Source: Tetrapyrgos nigripes | Lineage: Eukaryota > Basidiomycota > Agaricomycetes > Agaricales > Campanellaceae | DNA length: 64,000 bases | Assembly: GCA_013368315.1 (NCBI GenBank) | Contig: JAACJM010000300.1 | Location: 31,583-95,582, forward strand | Direction of reading: 5' to 3' | Part shown: positions 1-10,479 of the stretch, piece by piece | How the letters are laid out: each line of letters starts with the position of its first letter | Numbering within the stretch: position 1 is the stretch's first letter | The notes under the pieces: generated by a model | What the model was told of the DNA's origin: nothing | What the model saw: only the letters and a program-made list of their open reading frames with translations | Databases searched by the model: none | Program-made: the position numbers and the translations under genes

Positions 1-567
1 TGGACGCGGTCACTAGCTTGGGCCGTCACTATGAAAAGTAAACTTGGAATCTCTGAGTCTTGCTGTCGAATGGTCGCCATTTCCAGTGCCTATTCACTCT
101 TCTAGCTCGTTTCCTTTCTGCTCTTCGACACCTTAGGCTTCCTTCATCATGATCACTTCCTGCACGCTACCTCCGACGGATCCCCATTCCCTATTTTTCG
201 ACATGAGGGATCTTTGACAGATACCAGCAAGATGTCCACATTAAGTATGACTTTCCGGCCATCTGCTTCTGCCGCTTTTTCGTCAGGGTACTATTGCATG
301 CGCAACTGTATTTATGGCATTTCTCGTCGTCATCATCATCAATCCGACATAGAAGATGGGGACTTTGTCAAGACTGAAGACAGACTTGTCACTTGATCAG
401 GAGAACACCTAAGGAGGATATTCTTGGGATGGATTATAATAGCATTGGTAACGGTCGTCTCACGACGAAGAACACTCCCCCGTGCCCCCCTTTGTCCTTC
501 TCCCTTACGCACCCAGTACAACTACCTGCTGAATCTATCAACCTGAACATTACCCTACGAATCGGTT
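1..567. other. No gene recognised
   Basis: Several short overlapping open frames occur on both strands, none with recognisable protein features or convincing splice structure. The stretch probably holds the promoter and 5' untranslated region of the membrane-protein gene that starts at 568. Confidence 0.4.
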
Positions 568-2333
568 ATGTCAGATCAATCCGGCTGGGTCTATATCGAC
601 GATACGGACGACCGTCTCCACTATTCCGGGCAGTGGCAGCTAACTAACGGAAGCACGACTCAAAAGGGCGACAGCGAAACTCTCAACGATCCTGCCAATA
701 CATGGCAGGGGAGGATTTGGAATGATACGGTCCATAAGACAGCGAATAATGGATCTACGGTGACTTTTGGGTTTAATGGTGAATACTTACTATTTCTTTC
801 TTTCTGCTTTCTTTCTCGTTCCGGGAGGTAGTACACTCTCATTGCTCATTGGAAAATTCTGCAAATCGTCAAAATTCTAGGTACTAGCTACGCCGTATTT
901 GGCAGCTTCGTATTCCCAGGAACGTCTCCCAAGGGCACTGTTGATTGTTTTCTTGATGGAAGTAGTTCCGTAGACGATTTTACTTCCTGGGGGCCAAACG
1001 CTAGTTCTCCCGATGCTATCGTCGGCAACAACGACTTCGTCTGCGGAAACAAGACATATCCTCCGGATCGCACCAGCTGACCGTCAAAGTTACGAATCTC
1101 ATCGAGTCGAACTTTTATTTGGATTATATTCTCATTCGAGAGACGATACCAAACCCGACTCCGGATGTATCATCGACACCTGGCTCGGGGGGACTGGCCT
1201 TTAGGATTCCCAGTCCGTGGGAAACGCTGTTCGATGAACTTGACGCCTCAGAGGGTCAGATAGAATTTAGCAGCGGATGGTTGTTGAATACGACTTTCTC
1301 AAATGTGTTCCCGTGCACAAGAACACCTGGTTCATCGATGACTTATACTTTCAATGGTAAGTGTTTCCGTATGGTTCTGAGTCATTGGGGTCTCTCTGCC
1401 TCAGAATTAGACTCTTTTCATCCTGACTGAGGTCGTAACTCACATTAGACATACTATCTTCTAGGAACTTCACTCCAGCTATACGGCGATCTCGGCGTAA
1501 TCACTAGCACGTCCAACATGGCGATGTATCAACTTGATGATCAACCTCCGCAGTCAATTCCACTTCTCCCGCCTGATGATGGTCCATTTTGGTATCAACA
1601 GTTCTTCAACCTTTCTGGGTTATCTCCGACGGAGGAGCATAAAGTTGTGATCACTCACAATGGTACAGCTACTGGGATGGCTCTGGCGCTTGAGTGGTTC
1701 AGTGTGGAGAGGTCTTCCCCACAAGGACTCGCATCGTCAGCAACGCCTTCATCATCGCCAACACCAACACCAACGTCATCCGTTCTGGGAACAACTGGGA
1801 ATCATCACCTGAAAGGGGGAGTGATTGGCGGAATTGTTGTGGGCGTGGTTGCTCTCATCTTCGTCGTTGGGATATGTTCAAGGGTCTGGATGCAGAGACG
1901 TCGGAAAAATCAGAACGACATCAAGGCCAAGCTCAATATGAATCCTACACCATTCGTTGAGGTTGCGGGACTTGATTTTGATCCATACAACTCGGACAAC
2001 CGGGATAGTCATTCTCCAGCTCAAATCACACGTTCTAATCCGCATAAAAGGCGCAGCAATCCACATATTCGACACTCATCGGGTTCCTCCGGAAATCAAG
2101 ATGCTGATGCTGATATGGTGAATCAGCTGCGCTGGGGGAATCTCAAGCTGCAGCAACGTATAGCGGTTCTTGTTGGTCGGAACCAATCAGAGCCTCCGCC
2201 GGGACTACCGAACATGAGTAGTGGAGCGACAGAACCAGTGATACATAGTGATAGCGGATGGAGGATGCGGGAGCAGGCTTTGAATAATTTGGATGAAATG
2301 AGGGAGGTGCCTCCAAATTACACGGAATCGTAG
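568..2333 (+). CDS. Single-pass membrane protein of a basidiomycete family, PPxY tail, one frameshift
   Basis: Three exons fit: 568-778, 881-1356 and 1465-2333, joined by GT-AG introns that each split a Gly codon after a (T/F)xFNG motif. The start is set by MSDQSGWVYIDDTD, a typical opening of this basidiomycete family. Two extracellular beta-rich modules are followed by a Ser/Thr/Pro stalk (about 1740-1800), one hydrophobic helix (about 1818-1880), an RRRK stop-transfer and a cytoplasmic tail with DSGWRM and a final PPNYTES. Exon 2 contains a frameshift near 1044-1047: the upstream frame reads NNDFVCG and then stops at 1078, while GSHQLTVKVTN continues in another frame. This is either a sequence error or a broken gene. 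Function is unknown; a surface or wall-sensing role is only inferred. A more degraded paralog lies at 57573-59238 on the minus strand. Confidence 0.72.
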
Positions 2334-3627
2334 GGCGGAAATGGGTAGTATTGCAAAAGTGCTCAGTAGTTCGAGGTTCAGGCTTCCCTTTGTTTAAAAA
2401 TCATCACCCAAGTTCAATCCTCATCATGATGAATGTATTTCTATCTCCTTTCGCGTTACCTCCCTCTCCCTCTCCCTCACTGCATCTCTTCACGCCCTCG
2501 TACAAAACCAATGTAGTCAATATGTCAGTGCGGACCATTTTATACAGCGGCAGGCCCTTTAGGGACTCTTTCTTATAATCTGAGGCTTCCGCGTGTGGCA
2601 ATTTGGATATACGATTTTCTCGAGATTTTCTCACTAATTTCTGGCTCGGAATACTTAACCACCAAAGCCATTCCTTGCCACGAATCAGGCCTTGAATTCA
2701 AGGATGTAGGCTGCGTGTAACGCGTACTTCCTAATACGGACGACTATATAGTTTACATATCTATTCACACGCCTTCTAGTATATAAGCCACTCTCGTAGT
2801 ACTTAGAATTATCTTTTATTCTTACCATCGCCTGTCGTGCTTGTACCTAGGAACATTTATAAAACCTGTTCTGGCTTAGGTTTTGAGCATTGGGCTCGGT
2901 GAGAATATCTACATATCAACTTTACACTGCGGGTGATCTTGGAGTAGCCCCAGGCTGCTCCAGAGAGGGATGCCTACACGAACATGGTGGCGTAGACCCG
3001 AGTAGCTACGACATGAGGAGGAGGAGGAGGATATTACACCAGCATACGTCCAAATACTGAACGCTGGGTTGCGGAAAGCATCCCGATGTACCTACAGTAT
3101 ACATCGTCGTTCCCGGGACTATTCACCGTCACATCGAACGACAATCCGCCTCAAGGACGGCGAAGACGACATAGCAAGCAAACACCAAGCAAACAGCCGC
3201 CGCATACAAATGTACATAGTAAGTATTATCGAAATACCTACAACGAATCTCAGCTAAGTATCTAGAAATCAGCTAAGTCCTTTTCAAAGCGAATATTTAA
3301 GGAAATCGGTAAATCATACTAAATACAGGTACGCTCAGCTATCAGGTGGTTCGGGCGCAGCTGGCAGCTCGTTACGATACACTGCTGGCTCGATTACTCT
3401 TTGGCTGACTCGATTTGCAGCCAATACCATCGAATCTCGACCTACATCAATTGCCTCAGGTCCGTCAGCACTCTTCTCAGTGTTGACATCGTATTCAGGT
3501 GCTCAAGATTGAAACTTTCATGTTGTATGTGAAATAAAGTAGCTGCTCGATGGTAACCTTCCAAAAAAAGGCAAATCTATTAGATAAGATAACGTGATAA
3601 GATATGATAAGAGGCTTTGGCCTCTAG

Positions 3628-3900
3628 TCAACTACATTCTACATCGTTTCTAGCTATTATCCTGGCATGAATTGGATTTCTAATTGAATCCACGCTCTGG
3701 TGGTACATTTCTATTTCCCACATGACACCTTGGAACAGGCCATTGGGTGATTGAAGGGGGTGCTGGCTGAGTAGCTTCCTGTGTGCTTCAAGGTTGGTTT
3801 CTCTGCCGGTTCTGACCAGTATGCCGGTATTGCAGTCAGGACATTTTAGCATGCTTTGGTTGGTGAAATGGGGGTTCTTTCCACTCTTTTTCTTGCCCAT
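3628..3900 (-). CDS. Small hypothetical protein with a C2H2-like zinc finger
   Basis: An open frame of about 90 codons starts MGKKKSGKN and has a CPDC pair followed by histidines spaced as in a C2H2 finger (LEAH, then SQH). A longer in-frame start exists at 3951, but the Lys-rich MGKKK start looks more natural. It has no clear neighbour partner and could be a remnant of a mobile-element gene or a chance frame. Function is unknown. Confidence 0.3.
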   Translation of the reverse strand: MGKKKSGKNPHFTNQSMLKCPDCNTGILVRTGRETNLEAHRKLLSQHPLQSPNGLFQGVMWEIEMYHQSVDSIRNPIHARIIARNDVECS

Positions 3901-4228
3901 GACTATTGGAAGGGGGGATAAAGTGTGGTGAACGGTAAAAAGTTTCTTCAACTCAGCTTCAACTCTTCTCGTTCATTGATTTTTGAGTTTGTACATACAC
4001 GGTAACTACAAATTCATCCTAGAATCTAATAGAATCCTTCAAAAAGTCTATTTGGCACCTTCCAGCATAGATCCCACCTCTCTAGGTACTGAATAGGGAC
4101 TGACCCGAGGGTGCTCCGAAAAAAATTAGCAGGTCCCCCTCCACCCCCCCCCAAGGTGATGTGCCAGATATCTGGTCCACCACCCCCTTGGCTTGTTCAG
4201 CTCAATAGTGATAAGTGAGTTCACCGTA

Positions 4229-4340
4229 AATCAGCGACCCACTGGCTGCCTAGTGCCGTTAAATCAGATTTATCGGCTCCTTAAATCAGACCTACTTCGC
4301 ACTTATCCCGCGTTTATCTGCGACTTATGCGTTAAATCAA
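4229..4340. repeat. Cluster of TTAAATCAG-type direct repeats
   Basis: The motif (T)TAAATCA(G/A) recurs near 4230, 4259, 4281 and 4332 in the same orientation. It resembles a subterminal repeat cluster at the edge of a mobile element, but no matching second end was found. Confidence 0.35.
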
Positions 4341-4539
4341 GCTAAGAACTCATGGAGACGGCTATTTGCCTTTTTCCCCTTGCCTAAAGTTCATTCACTA
4401 TCCATAGACACCAACTGGAGTAAGCAGAAGTACGGTAGGAGGATTTACACATGCTGGCCGCCTGACAGTGCATCTTTGAGCATGCTGGTACCAGGAGAAC
4501 GTGAATAATATAGTCGTTTAATATGTCATGTTGATTTGA

Positions 4540-5182
4540 GTGGTTGCCTTTGCATTGTGTAGACCTGAGTGTGGATCTCCGAGACGTACTAGGCAATCGC
4601 TTTTGCTTCTCAAGCTATCTTCGAAGAGGCGGAATGGAATTTGGCATTGGACAGGCTACCAAACTCAAGTGCGTCTTGCTTTCTTGTTTTTGACTCCTCT
4701 TTGCCTTCACTGTCTTGCAGAGGGCACTCCACTACGCAAGCCATCTCCCTATCCCACAAATTCCCTGGATTCTTCTCTACCATCCTCCAACCCTTCAGCT
4801 CTGGGTGTCCCGGTTTTAAGCTCACTGAACCCAAATATGAGCATGAAAGACACAGCAGCGCATGTCGAATACCGGGATGTCTGAGCCTGCGATTGCGAGC
4901 GTTTGCTCGAAGACAAGTCTTCATTCCCCCTACGTCACCGTCACCCACCATGATCACCATATCCATCCGTTGTTCATCTCGGTCTGGTTCTCGATGTTCC
5001 CGTCGCACTTTGACTCTCTCATTTTCGTTCTACGTCCCGTCAAGTCAAGGTGGGTTGGCTCTGCCTGTACGAAGAATGCCAACTTATCTCTTTCTCTCGG
5101 TATCATAGGTCTTCCGGCAACGACAGTTCCTCACGTTCTGCACATCCCCTCAAACCAAATCAAGACAGTACCTCACTTGTGA
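4540..5182 (+). CDS. Unassigned overlapping open frames
   Basis: Three overlapping plus-strand frames and one minus-strand frame cover this stretch. None shows a recognised domain. They could be pieces of an intron-containing gene or chance frames in Ser/Pro-rich sequence. No function is proposed. Confidence 0.15.
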
Positions 5183-5512
5183 TGGAAGGTGGAGGCTGCC
5201 CATGGATCATAATCTGCTGATGAACTGAAATGAAATTCACAATTGGCTAGATGAACAGAAGAGAAGCTACGTGACAGATAGGACAACTTGTCGTCTGACG
5301 ACTGAAGAGTGTAGTCTTAACGGCTCTTAACGGAGAACTTACTTTGATACACGAGAACGACAGTAAACGCCGCAGTGTCCTTTCCTCATTTCCCACATTT
5401 AGTCATTCGGTCTCTCCAAGGTTATAAAATGTGGGGTGGGACAATATCATTCCTTCTTGTGCCCACCGTTCCAAGACACCAACCCAACTCTAACACAAGT
5501 TTTCTGCCCATC

Positions 5513-6648
5513 ATGTTCTCCAGCGAACTCGTCGTCTTGTTCGGTGTTGCCATACTCACCGTCAATGCTCAAGATTCTTCCACCCCTTCGTTAACCGACA
5601 GTAGCGGTAGAGCTACACCTACTGCTAGTAACTGTATAGTTATCTGCCTCACGCAGAATATGTCTGGTAGCAGCTGCGCGTCCGTGTAAGTTGTGTCTAT
5701 CGTCTTTGTCCTAGTATATGTTGACTGACAGCGTGCACAGTAACGACTTCCAGTGTCTCTGTACTAATGGCATCTTCCTGGCTAATGTCACTGCTTGCGT
5801 CCAAAGCCTTTGCCCGGAACAAATAGGAAGCGTTCCTCGATTGATACAACAAGAGTGCGCTACGGGCGAGTTTTTGATCGACGTTCTTTTTCTCTTTTAT
5901 TGACGCGTCTTGCTATATTCCTATAGTCAGCGGCAGTAGCAGTAGTTCAAGCACTACATCAGCTACCAGCGGCACTGACTCTAGTACCGGATCTGCATCC
6001 AATCCCTCAGGTACCTCTCCAACCAACAGCATCTCTCGTTCAATCGTACCTACTACCACCTCCAACACTGCTTCAAACACTGCAGGTACCTCTCCAACCA
6101 ACAGCATCTCCCGTTCAATCATACCTACCAACTCCAACGCTGCTTCAAACTTTGGTGCCGCTATCGACGGTACTTCCATTCCCTCAGTCACCCCTCCCAC
6201 AGACATTCCCTCAGGCACCTCTCCCACAGACATTCCCTCAGGCACCTCTCCCACAGACAGTATCATCTCCCCATCACAATCATCCGCTTCGACATCTGCA
6301 CATCATTCAACTTCCAAAATAACTGGTGGTGCTGTTGGCGGTGTTCTATTCCTATTGTTGGCTGCTATTCTCATATTGATCAGACGTCGCCGTTCTCATG
6401 AGCAGGATTCTGAGACAGGGTCAATGGTATCACCATTCCTCGAAGGCCAGCCTCTCGATCGCGTCCCTCATACTGCCGAACTTTCAGTTACGGAGCATGT
6501 ACGTCGTAAATCCGATGAAGCTATAGCGGTGCAGGCGGTGTATGTGGATAGTGGGTGGAGGATGCCTATAGGACAGGCACAAGCTCAGTTGGGTTCTTCG
6601 GATATTGTATCGATACCTCCTCCTCCTCCTCATTACACGGAGACATGA
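5513..6648 (+). CDS. CFEM-domain membrane protein with Ser/Thr-rich stalk and PPxY tail
   Basis: The start at 5513 gives a hydrophobic signal peptide ending near VNA. Exons are about 5513-5685, 5741-5869 and 5931-6648; an alternative GC-AG choice for intron 2 keeps the same frame. Exons 1-2 carry a CFEM-like Cys pattern: CIVIC, SSC, then FQCLCTNG, ACVQSLC and QQEC. CFEM domains are found in fungal surface and secreted proteins, some of which bind haem. A long Ser/Thr/Pro stalk follows with repeats of GTSPTDIPS (about 6190-6260), then one membrane helix (about 6325-6385), an RRRR stop-transfer and a cytoplasmic tail containing DSGWRM and ending PPPHYTET. The gene looks intact and is likely at the plasma membrane with the CFEM domain outside. 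Confidence 0.85.
6150..6265 (+). repeat. Tandem coding repeat in the CFEM protein stalk
   Basis: The unit encoding (G)TSPTDIPS is repeated in tandem around 6190-6260, and a longer GTSPTNSISRS unit occurs twice just upstream. These are low-complexity stalk repeats of a kind that often vary in copy number between strains. Confidence 0.6.
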
Positions 6649-6814
6649 ATATTCCGGCATTTTGAATGAAGTATAGTGGCAGATGGATAATACGTAGTAG
6701 GCATTTTTCCAATCAATATACTAAGGACAATTGCTGAACGCTTAGATACCTGGCTCACGGCAGTGGGTATATTACGCAATACGGAAGGTGCAAAAGGAAT
6801 AATGAAAGACCCCG

Positions 6815-8100
6815 ATGCCGATACCGAACCAGTGTAAGTTGTCTGGCATGAGGGCTTCAAATCTGAAACATGAAAATGGACGAAGAGAGATCGTTAGTGG
6901 GGTAGAGGGCGAAGGAAGCAAAGTGAAAAGGGGACCAAGAAGTGGTACTGACCTCATAACCTTAACACCCACAATAATCTCCATACTCGCAAAATACCAA
7001 TCCGCCGAATCCCCTTCCCTCTTCCTCCAATTATACACCAAGTACTTCGTCACCTCCTAATGCTCTCCCTTCTTTTCGGAAGTATAGAATGACTCCAACA
7101 CCCTTCTTCCCATCCTTAACCATATTCCCCTGAACACTCTATACACTCCTCAATTGCATACACCAAGTACCAAGTACGGTTCGCATGTACAAATATCACT
7201 CCCAAAGACATCGTTTCCATTGCATTCGTCGTGAACTCGGAGAGTAACATGGACATCGGGTGAAGAGGAGAGGAGAACAGGGTCATCAAGGATGTAGCTG
7301 GTAAAGTTACTGATTGGAGGAAGGAAGGTTTGATGTCGGGTCGAGTGATGAGTTTGGGGTATATTCCACCGACTTCTTTGAAGAGGGAAGGAGGAAGGTT
7401 TCGGAACTGTAGACGGTTAAAGAGGGAACGAGACAAGAAAGAGTGAAAGGTGACGGAGGAGAAGATTTAAAGAAGAAGTGATAAGTCAGTAACCGATGAC
7501 GAAGAGAAAAATCGACGACTCACATCCCAAACCTCTCAGCTACACCAGGCAAATACTAAACCGGCTCTACTGCCGCCTTATTCACAGCAACCTCCACCCC
7601 AGGATCAATACTCATATTCACATTCCCATCCTCCCTCTTCACCGGACAACTCTTCACCCAACATTTCCATCCACGTCAATCTCCCCTCTCCTCAGTCTCA
7701 TCCTACTCGCTCAACTCGATATGAGCGCGTGTAACCGCAATGGAAGGCCGGATATCCGATTCTTCGCCCTTTTCATGCTTGGTACGGAGCAGGTTAGCGA
7801 AGATCTGAAGAATGACCCCAAGGATCAAGAGAGACGATTTTGCCGGGTGTCCACCATGATTCGTTGGGTGGGATGTCGACGACTAGCGTGAATAGTAGAG
7901 AAGATGGGAGGGACAGAGGGTGCGAGTGCGGTAGATGAAATATGAATGGAGTGCCACCAAGAGAGTTGAGAATTTCGATGGAAGAAGAACGGGAGCAGAT
8001 GGGTTCTTGGGTGAACCAGTGTAGAGAGTAGGGTTGGATACCGTGTTGGGTACGTCGGGAGAAAGCTGCTCAACCCGTCAACCAAGAATGACCTCAACAT
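6815..8100 (-). pseudogene. GTP cyclohydrolase II-like gene of uracil catabolism (URC1/urg1 type), decayed
   Basis: Pieces read on the minus strand in family order: a PGKIVSLDPWGH segment and DIRPSIAVTRAHIEL (7690-7870), VNKAAVEP..YLPGVAERFG (about 7530-7600), a GG.YPKLITR.DIK segment (about 7345-7385), the signature HDECNGNDVFGSDICTC (about 7180-7235) with its Cys ligands, YFRKEGRALG, then VTKYLVYN and FEALMPDNLHW. This matches fungal GTP cyclohydrolase II-like URC1/urg1 proteins. It is broken: frame changes after LDPWGHSS, an in-frame stop before YLPGVAERFG, a 7-bp tandem duplication at about 7163-7176 and a 2-bp loss near the RKEGRALG segment. The C-terminus after FEALMPDNLHWFGI is not found. 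It lies directly downstream of a UPRT fragment on the same strand, as expected for a uracil-catabolism pair. Confidence 0.8.
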
Positions 8101-8111
8101 GAAACATCCAA

Positions 8112-8336
8112 CTACTCACCTCCCCCGCCCTCAAATTCGACACCCAACATATCTTCCCTCAAGCCCGACCCCGTAAGCGCGGTCGCTATCTTCTTTACCA
8201 CTGGTAAATGGTTCAGTCCTGACTCCACCATAAGGCGCATAACCCTGCCACTGTAAAACAGGAAGTCGCCCCGGTTATTTCGAATTTTTGAATACGTGGT
8301 ATGAATTTCAGTGGGCTGAGAAAAACAGGAAATGGT
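8112..8336 (-). pseudogene. Uracil phosphoribosyltransferase fragment (URC6/urg2/FUR1-like)
   Basis: The minus strand encodes KIRNNRGDFLFYSGRVMRL followed by VESGLNHLPV and GVEFEGG, the N-terminal part of fungal uracil phosphoribosyltransferase, which makes UMP from uracil and PRPP. A splice acceptor (TTTTTCTCAG) precedes the exon. Only about 55 codons survive; the catalytic C-terminal half and its PRPP loop are absent, and GTP cyclohydrolase-like sequence follows. Copia copy 1 is inserted a few bases upstream of the acceptor, so the 5' exon would have to lie beyond 15384, where none was recognised. It is a non-functional fragment. Confidence 0.75.
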
Positions 8337-8703
8337 TGTTGAATTGGCGCATTCAGTTGCAGCCATCAACGATACCTATGTAGAACAATAATTGTAGTTA
8401 TAAATAGAACAATGAGATTATATAGACAATAAGTGTAGTACAACAATAGTGTACGAAACCAGCATTGTTCTATCAAATACAATAGAATCTTATTGTTACT
8501 CTAGTATTAGTTTACATGTATTTGTACCTCCTTAAAGGTATATAAGGACTGGTAGATAGTCCTCCAAATAACAAGTTTTATACTTAACCCACATCGCTCT
8601 ACAAGCCTCTAACTAGCCTTACAAGCTACTCTTTATCAACAGGTAAGTTGCGTAGTTGCCACTGCGTTTGGTAGTGTACAAGCTGTACCATGCCTGCTTA
8701 ACA
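8337..8703 (+). repeat. 5' LTR of copia copy 1
   Basis: Starts TGTTGAATTGGCGC and ends GCTTAACA. It contains a TATA-like box (about 8539-8546) upstream of the probable transcription start. It matches the 3' LTR apart from G/A and T/C differences in the last 50 bases. Confidence 0.95.
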
Positions 8704-8716
8704 GGTTATGGGCCCC
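8704..8716 (+). promoter_or_regulatory. Primer binding site, half-tRNA iMet type
   Basis: GGTTATGGGCCC follows the 5' LTR directly. It is complementary to the anticodon arm of the usual eukaryotic initiator tRNA-Met, not to a tRNA 3' end. This is the arrangement known from Drosophila copia and yeast Ty5, which prime on a cleaved initiator tRNA. The same site occurs in copies 2 and 3. Confidence 0.75.
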
Positions 8717-8878
8717 GAAGGCCCTTGGGAGCGCCTTCAATGGCTGCAAACCATAGACTTCACATACTACCTGGATGGCGCCTTTGTGGCAGCCTGCATT
8801 GCCTTTAATGGCTTGACGATATGTCCAATAGCGCAGGACTTATGTCCAGCTGCAGTTGTTGACAATCTAGGGGAGTAG
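8708..8878 (+). CDS. Leader ORF beginning inside the primer binding site
   Basis: An ATG within the primer binding site opens a frame of 56 codons starting MGPEGPWERLQ and ending VVDNLGE, ahead of gag. The same frame is open in copies 2 and 3 (63 codons); copy 1 differs by an in-frame loss of 21 bp. Whether it is translated is unknown. It could be a regulatory upstream ORF or a small structural peptide. Confidence 0.45.
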   Translation: MGPEGPWERLQWLQTIDFTYYLDGAFVAACIAFNGLTICPIAQDLCPAAVVDNLGE

Positions 8879-8998
8879 TCACTGTCATGGCGCGTTCATC
8901 GCTGCCTTTCTTCACTTTCGCATGGCGCATTTAATGCTGCCTTCTAATTCTGCATATGGATAAATGCTGACAGTTGACTTCCCCAGATATTATCAAAG

Positions 8999-10470
8999 AT
9001 GTCCTCCAACGTCCTGATGACTACTGTCCCTGTCTTCGCCGGTGTTGATTTCAACATCTGGGCTGACATCCTTCTTGCCTGGTTGCAGGCTACTGGACTT
9101 AGTTCTGTCCTTAGCTCTGATCGCCCTGATGATGCCGAAGTGAGTACCGTCTCCCCTCTATCTGATGAAGACGTGGCGGCTCAAGCTGAGGCTATCACGG
9201 CGGCTCAAAAGAAACAGGCTGACTGGGATGAGAAGAACGATAAGGCCATTGGGTCTATCAAACTTCGTCTCTCTCCTCCCGTCCGTCAGAAGACGCTCGG
9301 AATGACTACTGCCAAGGCAATCTGGGTCTTTCTCAAGAAGACCTACGGGAAACCTGGAGTTTCCGCAATCTACACAGATTTCAAACGTGCTACCTCCATC
9401 ATCATTCCTAATGACGCCAATCCTAGTGCTGCAGTCGAGCTTATTCGCATGCACTTTGATAGGGTTAGTGCCGCCGGTGTTCCTGCTGACAACTCCTCAG
9501 CCACTTCCATTACAAAAGTCGCCAACTTCCTCATCGTTATGTTCATCATCTCCAAACTTCCTCCAAGATACGAGTATCTCATCAACCAGTATACTCAATG
9601 TTCTATCAAACAGATTGATGGACAAAGTCTCGATGAACTTCAAAGCGAGATTGTCAATATTTGGGAATCTCGCCAAGGAGCTTTCAAGGGGCCTTCAGGG
9701 AAAGCCCATGCCAACCGTCTTTCAGCTGTCAAGCGAAAGGACGGTAACCCTAGTTTCCAACAGCAGCAGCAGCAGCGCCCTAGTGGCAGCAGCAGCAGCG
9801 CTAATGGAGCCAACGGCTCTAATGGAAATAACAAGGGAAAGGGAAAGGGAAAGGGCAAAGGAAAAGCTCATTTCCGCCGAGGAGGTCGAGCTGGAAAGTT
9901 TGAACAGGCTAAGAGACAGGGCCGGGCACATCTCGTCCATGAAGACATGTCTCCCATGATGCACACAGTCACCGTCGTCGACACGCCCGCTGCAGTTGAT
10001 ACCCGTAAGCCATTCTTTATGGAAACGGAAAAGCCTTTTGATGCCTTCTTCACAGGTACCAAAAGAGCTATCAACCTTGCACACGATATTGGCGCTAGAC
10101 AATCTGGTGAGACTGTCGCTACTCTTGAAGATATCGTCATGTCTCATCCCGATCCTTCCTCCTCCACTTCACTTACTCCTGCTCCTCGTCCCAAACGCAC
10201 TCTCACGGAACGCATCTATTGGAATAATCTCCAATCATCTTCTGATGGATGGGGTGATGCTGGTAACTGGAATGGTTGGAACGGTGAATACCCGGAACTC
10301 AGACCGGTTCAGATGCCGATATGGCATGCGCTCAAGGAGAAGATGCCAGTTGGAACGAGGACACTCTGGTGAACACTTCGGAACTCGGAAGTGTTTGGCT
10401 CCACAATGACGGAGTCAGGTGTAAAGGTTTCTCAGGACATCCGGAGCCCTGTTCCACTTAAGCAGATCCT
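8999..10470 (+). pseudogene. copia gag region, copy 1
   Basis: The start MSSNVLMTTVPVFAG is shared by all three copies. The first 230 codons match the UBN2/copia Gag class (FKRATSI, ISKLPPRYEYL, IWESRQGAFKG). A Gln run and a Gly/Lys-repeat basic segment (KGKGKGKGKGK) with an RRGGRAGK patch follow; no CCHC zinc knuckle is seen. A 1-bp loss near 10293 shifts the frame relative to copy 3 and ends it at 10372, and a further deletion lies near 10460. In an intact copy this would run on into pol. Confidence 0.85.
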
Positions 10471-10479
10471 GCTGCCGAG

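Larger units (their letters stand above)
2334..5512. other. Intergenic, low coding content
   Basis: No complete gene is recognised. The interval holds one small zinc-finger-like frame (3628-3900, minus), a C-rich tract near 4139-4153 followed by a 12-bp palindrome (CCAGATATCTGG, 4164-4175), a cluster of TTAAATCAG-type repeats at 4229-4340, and overlapping open frames at 4540-5182 that could not be assigned. Confidence 0.4.

Noticed and set aside
393..842. Open frames upstream of and antisense to the first exon of the 568 gene
   Set aside because: They overlap the real exon in other frames and show no domain or splice support.
5913..6266. Minus-strand frame of 117 codons with repeated VGEVPEGMS
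   Set aside because: It is the antisense of the Ser/Thr/Pro tandem repeat in the CFEM protein; the repeat keeps several frames open.
9640..10147. Minus-strand frames inside copia gag with Leu/Pro/Phe-rich repeats
   Set aside because: Shadow frames of the Gly/Lys and Gln repeats; the same shadows recur in copies 2 and 3.
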